Assembly: GCA_947446155.1 (NCBI GenBank)
Contig: CANFFZ010000043.1
Coordinates: forward strand, 1 to 16,873
Length of the DNA stretch: 16,873 bases
DNA from: Chloroflexota bacterium
GTDB taxonomy: Bacteria; Chloroflexota; Dehalococcoidia; UBA2979
Reading direction: 5' to 3'
The notes below the pieces were generated by a model. The model was not told where the DNA came from and made no database searches. It worked only from the letters and a program-made list of their open reading frames with translations. Below, in pieces: positions 13,210 through 16,873 of the stretch. Position numbers and translations under genes: made by a program. The stretch's first letter is position 1; each line of letters begins with the position of its first letter.

Positions 13210-15087
13210 ATGGTTGACGAACGTGATGACGCCGTGAGGGTCGCCTGGCGCTTGTTGAAGGAACACGCCACTGAACTCCCTGATTCTGGACATCCGTCTA
13301 CTGAAGCGCCCTGGAATCTTCGTTTCGGCACGGCGCGTACCGGGGTAGGCCTCGCGATCTTCGCCGCAGCGTCCCTTGAGTCGCAGGGGAAACCCGGTAT
13401 GGCCGTAACACACCTGAATGACGCCATCGCTGTGTTCTCATCGGATCGTGCGGCGCGGGCTCAACTCCTTGCCGGACGCGCACTAATCGAGTCGCTTAAC
13501 GGGACTCCCGATGCGTCCGAAAGTCTCCAACAAGCCCGCCGGGGTGTCCGATCCTTTGAGCCAGAAATAGTCTTCGAGCTGGATGTCTACACCGCGATTG
13601 TCGGGGTCATCCAACTTCGGCCGGGTAGCATTGAGCAGGCGGAGCGGAATCAGGCAACGGCCGAGCGCCTCTCCGGGTTCGGCATGTCAGCAGGAATGAA
13701 GCCGTGGACCATCACGGCGATGCATGCATTCGGAATGGCTGAACGCTCGGCGATCTGGATCACGTCACTCGCGGCCTTTTCCGAAGCGGCCAAAGACACC
13801 TTCCGCCGAGCCGACGTTGCCGCGCTCGATTACTCGACGCAAGCACGATCTTCGCTGATCGAGCCTGACGGGGACGCGCTGGCTACCGCGCCGCTCAACA
13901 CCAGCGCGATGGCGGGTCGAGGTGACTCGGCTCTGCTCAGGCGCGACCGCGAGGCCGCGAAGGCCTCAATCGCGGCGCTACAGAGCCTCGACGAGCGGAT
14001 GAACCCGATCTGGCGGGCGGGCATCCCGTGCTACGAGGCGGCGCGCGAGGCGTGGTTCGAGGATGGCACCGACGCGGTGTTCCCCTCTCCGCCTGAGTCG
14101 GTGTCAGCGATCACGTTGCCGGCAGGCCTCGCGGGTTTGAACGCATCGAGTCAGGCGGGGAGCCAGGACGAGGCGGTGCTGTGGCGACGGTGGGCGGACG
14201 CGAGCCTGCCGGCGCACATCCAGTCATCGCTCGGCTGGCCCGTCTCGATCGACCGGCTGATGGGGTTGAGCGACATCCGGCTGGGGCGGGTGGAGCGCGC
14301 ACGTCAGCGCTTCCAGCGAGCGGCGCGCTGGGCGGAGGCCGGCGGCTACACCATCGGGCGTGCGATCGCCCTCCTACAGCTCGCCGAACTGGCGACGCTC
14401 GCGGGGCTCCAGCCGACGCGTGATCGCTGGCAGATCCTGCGGCGGCGCGGTCGTGACGAGTTGAGCGCGCTGGGCCTCGACCCCGACCCGCTCGCGTACC
14501 AGGTCGCGCGGGCGCTCGCGCTCGGTCGCACCTCGGACTTCTCGCCGAAGTTGACGCCACGTGAGGTGGAAGTGCTGTCGCTGTTGGCCCGCGGGCTCAC
14601 ACACCGCGAGGTGGGGGCCAGCCTCGGGATCTCGTGGCGCACGGCGCAGGTCCACGCAGCGAGCGCCTACGGAAAGCTCGACGCCTCGACGCGCATTGGC
14701 GCGATCACACGGGCGCGGGAACTCGGACTGCTCGGGTCGCCCCGAGGTCAGCCGCCAGCGATCTTCACGCGGTGGCCAAGGGCGGTCAGTTTCGCCTCGA
14801 TCTTCTCGCGGTGGTCGCCCTGGATCTCGAGGGTGGTACCCTCGCGCGTACCGCCGGCGCCACAGTGCTGCTTCAGCACCTTCAGCAGCGCCTCCAGGTC
14901 GCGTTCGTTACCGGGCAGTCCGGCGACGATCGTGACCGTCTTACCGCCTCGGCCCTTCGTCTCGCGCAGCAAGCGGACGAAGCCGTCAGCAGGGAGCGGT
15001 GGCCGAGCCGCGGGACTCGCCGCCGGGCGGGGTGCGCGCGAGGGCTTCGCAGTGACGCGACCGGCCTCGGAACCGTCGGTGGAGTAG
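13210..15087 (+). CDS. LuxR-family regulator with helical-repeat N-terminus; frame runs antisense through yciH
   Basis: The open frame encodes 625 aa. Residues about 40-420 are helix-rich with TPR-like pairs (LQQARRG, RARQRFQRAARWAEAGGY, AIALLQLAELATLAGLQPTR), as in the C-terminal part of MalT/LAL regulators. The LuxR helix-turn-helix is at 447-508: KLTPREVEVLSLLARGL, THREVGASLGISWRTAQVHA, YGKLDASTRIGAITRA. No P-loop ATPase is present, so it is a short form of the LAL type. Homology should end near residue 512, GLLGSPRG. The last 112 residues are the antisense of yciH and are low-complexity, rich in Ser, Arg and Pro, so the true functional C-terminus is probably about 14745 even though no stop occurs there. 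The first 670 bases look less GC-rich than the rest. The start lacks a Shine-Dalgarno. Confidence 0.8.
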   Translation: MVDERDDAVRVAWRLLKEHATELPDSGHPSTEAPWNLRFGTARTGVGLAIFAAASLESQGKPGMAVTHLNDAIAVFSSDRAARAQLLAGRALIESLNGTPDASESLQQARRGVRSFEPEIVFELDVYTAIVGVIQLRPGSIEQAERNQATAERLSGFGMSAGMKPWTITAMHAFGMAERSAIWITSLAAFSEAAKDTFRRADVAALDYSTQARSSLIEPDGDALATAPLNTSAMAGRGDSALLRRDREAAKASIAALQSLDERMNPIWRAGIPCYEAAREAWFEDGTDAVFPSPPESVSAITLPAGLAGLNASSQAGSQDEAVLWRRWADASLPAHIQSSLGWPVSIDRLMGLSDIRLGRVERARQRFQRAARWAEAGGYTIGRAIALLQLAELATLAGLQPTRDRWQILRRRGRDELSALGLDPDPLAYQVARALALGRTSDFSPKLTPREVEVLSLLARGLTHREVGASLGISWRTAQVHAASAYGKLDASTRIGAITRARELGLLGSPRGQPPAIFTRWPRAVSFASIFSRWSPWISRVVPSRVPPAPQCCFSTFSSASRSRSLPGSPATIVTVLPPRPFVSRSKRTKPSAGSGGRAAGLAAGRGAREGFAVTRPASEPSVE

Positions 15088-15113
15088 ACGAGGCGGGAGT
15101 TGGGGTCAGGCAC
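14748..15113 (-). CDS. yciH: YciH, SUI1/eIF1-like translation factor
   Basis: 121-aa bacterial homologue of eukaryotic eIF1, thought to influence start-codon fidelity. The N-terminus VPDPNSRLVYSTDG matches the (M)SDxNSRLVYST opening of E. coli YciH. The SUI1 domain is complete: DGFVRLLRETKGRGGKTVTI, VAGLPGNERDLEALLKVLKQ, HCGAGGTREGTTLEIQGDHR and the end KLTALGHRVKIAGG. An Ala/Pro/Arg-rich stretch (about 17-42) separates the two. The start is GTG 15113 with AGGAGGG five to six bases upstream. All but its first 26 bases lie antisense inside the open frame of the LuxR-type gene, so the two transcripts would be complementary over about 340 bases. YciH is the conserved member and is certainly the real gene of the pair here. 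Confidence 0.94.
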   Translation of the reverse strand: MPDPNSRLVYSTDGSEAGRVTAKPSRAPRPAASPAARPPLPADGFVRLLRETKGRGGKTVTIVAGLPGNERDLEALLKVLKQHCGAGGTREGTTLEIQGDHREKIEAKLTALGHRVKIAGG

Positions 15114-15177
15114 GCGGCACCCTCCTGCGGCACAATCGTAGCGGGCGAATCACTCGAAGCTCGACGGCGTCATTCCC

Positions 15178-15186
15178 TGCTATTGT
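15178..15186 (+). promoter_or_regulatory. Extended -10 promoter candidate for the monooxygenase
   Basis: TGCTATTGT forms an extended -10 (TGN plus TATTGT) about 27 bases before GTG 15213. A TCGACG at 15161-15166 is too close for a standard -35, but extended -10 promoters tolerate this. The divergent yciH promoter must share the 99-base gap; a TACGAT on the minus strand at 15141-15136 is a possible -10 for it. Confidence 0.35.
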
Positions 15187-15212
15187 CCGGCGATTCGAGT
15201 TCGGAGTGCCAC

Positions 15213-16873
15213 GTGAGCCAAGCCGACGCCTACCTCCCCATCACTGCTAGCGACGAGGAACTGCGGGCGACCTTGGAGACGGCGCACGTGCCGTCGTTGA
15301 TGAACGCGCTGGTCCACCTCAGCGGGGACATCGGCCACATCCGAGGTGACATCAAGCCGATCGCCGCGCTGTTCCAGGACCCCCAGGGCGGCATCCCGCC
15401 AGCCGATCAGGCACGCGCCCGCGCCATCGCCCTCGATGTCCTCCGCGCGTATCGCGACGAGGGCAGCCGCCTCCCGGCTCGCCCTTCGGACGAGGCGATC
15501 GAGGAGATGACGGACTACCTGATCGGTGAAGGGGTGCCGCGCGACTACAAGGACTTCCTCCACGCCGAACTCGGCATAGAGGGGCAGGATCCGTACGCGC
15601 ACGCCTCGTTCGAGGGAATCCCGATGGCCGCGCGGGCGGCGTTCCACGTCGTGATCATCGGTGCGGGGATGTCCGGCATCCTCGCGGCAATCCGCTTCGA
15701 CCAGGAGCACATCCCGTACACGATCATCGAGAAGAACGCCGAGGTTGGCGGGACGTGGTGGCAGAACCAGTACCCCGGCTGCCGCGTGGACAACCAGAAC
15801 CACATCTACTCCTACTCATTCGAGCCGTACGACTGGCCGTTCTGGTACTCCAACCGTCAGGTGCTGTTCGACTACTTCAACCACTGCGCTGACAAGTACG
15901 GCATCCGCTCGAAGATCCGCTTCAACACGATGGTGGACTCGGCGCGGTTCGATGAGACCACGGGCCGTTGGGCCGTGACGGTGCGTCCGCAGGGCGGCGC
16001 GCCCGAGGAGATCGAGGCGAACGCCGTGATCAGCGCCGTCGGGCAGCTGAGCCGGCCACGCTTACCCTCAATCACGGGCCGCGAGTCATTCGAGGGGGCC
16101 GCGTTCCACTCCGGTGAGTGGCGCCACGACATCGACCTCACGGGGAAGCGGGTCGGCGTCGTGGGGACGGGCGCGAGCGCGTTCCAGTTCGTGCCAGAGA
16201 TCGCCCCGCTGGCGAGCGAGGTGGTGATCTTCCAGCGGACGCCGCCGTGGATGGCGCCTCAGCCGATCTACCGGCAGCCGATCCCGGACGGGAAGCACTG
16301 GCTGCTCACGCACGTGCCGTTCTACCGGCAGTGGTATCGCTTCTCGCTGTTCTGGCGGAGCAGCGAGGGCATGCTGAAGTCGGTGACCGTGGACCCCGAG
16401 TGGGCGGAGGCGGGTTCGGTGAGCGCCGCGAACGAACGGATGCGCGCCACGCTCACCTCGTACATCACGCGCACGCTGCAAGATGCACCCGAGGTGCTGG
16501 AGCACGCGATCCCGGACTACCCACCGGGTGGGAAGCGGATGGTGGTCGACGACGGCAACTGGCTGCGCGCCCTGCAGCGCGACAACGTGCGCATCGAGGT
16601 TGACCCGATCGCCTCGATCACCCCGACGGGGATCTCGACGGTGAGCGGCCATACCGAGGCGTTCGACGTCATCATCTACGCGACGGGATTCCAGGCGAGC
16701 GCGTTCCTCATGCCGATGGCCGTCTACGGCGTCGACGGGGTCGAGCTGCACGATCACTGGGCGGGGACAGCGCGCGCGTATAAGGGCATCAGCATCCCCG
16801 GGTACCCGAACCTGTTCACGCTCTACGGGCCGAACACGAACATCGTGGTCAACGGAAGCACGATCTTCTTCGC
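15213..16873 (+). CDS. Baeyer-Villiger-type flavin monooxygenase, HAPMO-like (partial, 3' end beyond the window)
   Basis: FAD/NADPH-dependent class B monooxygenase that would insert oxygen into a ketone to give an ester or lactone; 553 codons visible. A helical N-terminal extension of about 140 residues, as in 4-hydroxyacetophenone monooxygenase, precedes the FAD Rossmann motif VVIIGAGMSGILAA (Gly150-Gly155). Then come EVGGTWWQNQYPGCRVD, the Baeyer-Villiger fingerprint FEGAAFHSGEW (293-303), the NADPH loop VVGTGASAFQF (Gly318) and FDVIIYATGF. The residue after the fingerprint Trp is Arg304 where Pro or Asp is usual. GTG 15213 has GGAG six bases upstream. No stop or frame break is seen before the edge. 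The substrate is unknown; the CoA-ester genes upstream could process the product, which is inference. Confidence 0.92.
   Translation, partial: MSQADAYLPITASDEELRATLETAHVPSLMNALVHLSGDIGHIRGDIKPIAALFQDPQGGIPPADQARARAIALDVLRAYRDEGSRLPARPSDEAIEEMTDYLIGEGVPRDYKDFLHAELGIEGQDPYAHASFEGIPMAARAAFHVVIIGAGMSGILAAIRFDQEHIPYTIIEKNAEVGGTWWQNQYPGCRVDNQNHIYSYSFEPYDWPFWYSNRQVLFDYFNHCADKYGIRSKIRFNTMVDSARFDETTGRWAVTVRPQGGAPEEIEANAVISAVGQLSRPRLPSITGRESFEGAAFHSGEWRHDIDLTGKRVGVVGTGASAFQFVPEIAPLASEVVIFQRTPPWMAPQPIYRQPIPDGKHWLLTHVPFYRQWYRFSLFWRSSEGMLKSVTVDPEWAEAGSVSAANERMRATLTSYITRTLQDAPEVLEHAIPDYPPGGKRMVVDDGNWLRALQRDNVRIEVDPIASITPTGISTVSGHTEAFDVIIYATGFQASAFLMPMAVYGVDGVELHDHWAGTARAYKGISIPGYPNLFTLYGPNTNIVVNGSTIFF

Noticed and set aside
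13210..15087. Full-length MalT/LAL regulator
   Set aside because: No Walker A or B motif occurs in the frame or just upstream, so only the helical-repeat and HTH parts are present.
1..16873. tRNA, rRNA, CRISPR array, insertion sequence or attachment site
   Set aside because: No tRNA-like cloverleaf, regularly spaced repeats, transposase-like protein or flanking direct repeats were seen.

Overview
This is a GC-rich bacterial chromosome segment with short intergenic gaps, frequent GTG starts, ATGA/GTGA stop-start overlaps and almost no transposon or phage signal. The density of CoA-ester enzymes (class III and class I CoA transferases, MFE-2-like short-chain dehydrogenases, a crotonase remnant, a Baeyer-Villiger-type monooxygenase) and the lipoprotein molybdate binder suggest a free-living aerobic heterotroph. 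Chloroflexota or Actinomycetota would fit, but no rRNA or marker gene here fixes the phylum.

Layout. (1) 1-1946, minus strand: a molybdate uptake operon, padR-type regulator > modA > modB, with overlapping reading frames; modB runs off the left edge. A well-spaced -35/-10 ends six bases before the regulator's ATG, suggesting a leaderless mRNA. (2) 2142-5179, plus strand: a double-length class III CoA transferase whose N-terminal half has lost the catalytic Asp, coupled by ATGA to cobO (cobalamin adenosyltransferase). (3) 5197-5597, minus strand: two gene remnants abutting each other, the 5' end of an enoyl-CoA hydratase joined to the 3' end of a class III CoA transferase, a deletion scar. (4) 5836-9227, plus strand: an apparent operon of class I CoA transferase subunits A and B followed by two tandem paralogous MFE-2-like SDRs, closed by a strong hairpin at 9253-9279. 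Both SDRs lack the catalytic Lys of the YxxxK motif. (5) 9427-10403: a DUF4349-type membrane protein with an in-frame TAA and a probable second frame lesion. (6) 10541-11875: an MFS transporter, convergent with an OmpR/PhoB-type response regulator (11880-12602, minus) whose receiver domain has lost its phosphorylation residues, preceded by an unrecognised 140-residue protein. (7) 13210-15087: a LuxR-type regulator without an ATPase domain, whose frame runs on for about 340 bases antisense through yciH (SUI1/eIF1-like, 14748-15113). (8) 15213-end: an N-terminally extended, 4-hydroxyacetophenone-monooxygenase-like flavoprotein, cut by the window edge.

How it may work together: the centre of the window looks like a catabolic CoA-ester module. 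Acids would be activated by CoA transfer and their 3-hydroxyacyl-CoA intermediates handled by the SDR pair; the monooxygenase and the MFS carrier could supply substrate. This is inference from family membership and synteny. No substrate can be read from the sequence. The most unusual items are the Lys-less SDR pair, the half-dead CoA transferase fusion, the phosphorylation-blind response regulator and the remnant fusion at about 5385.
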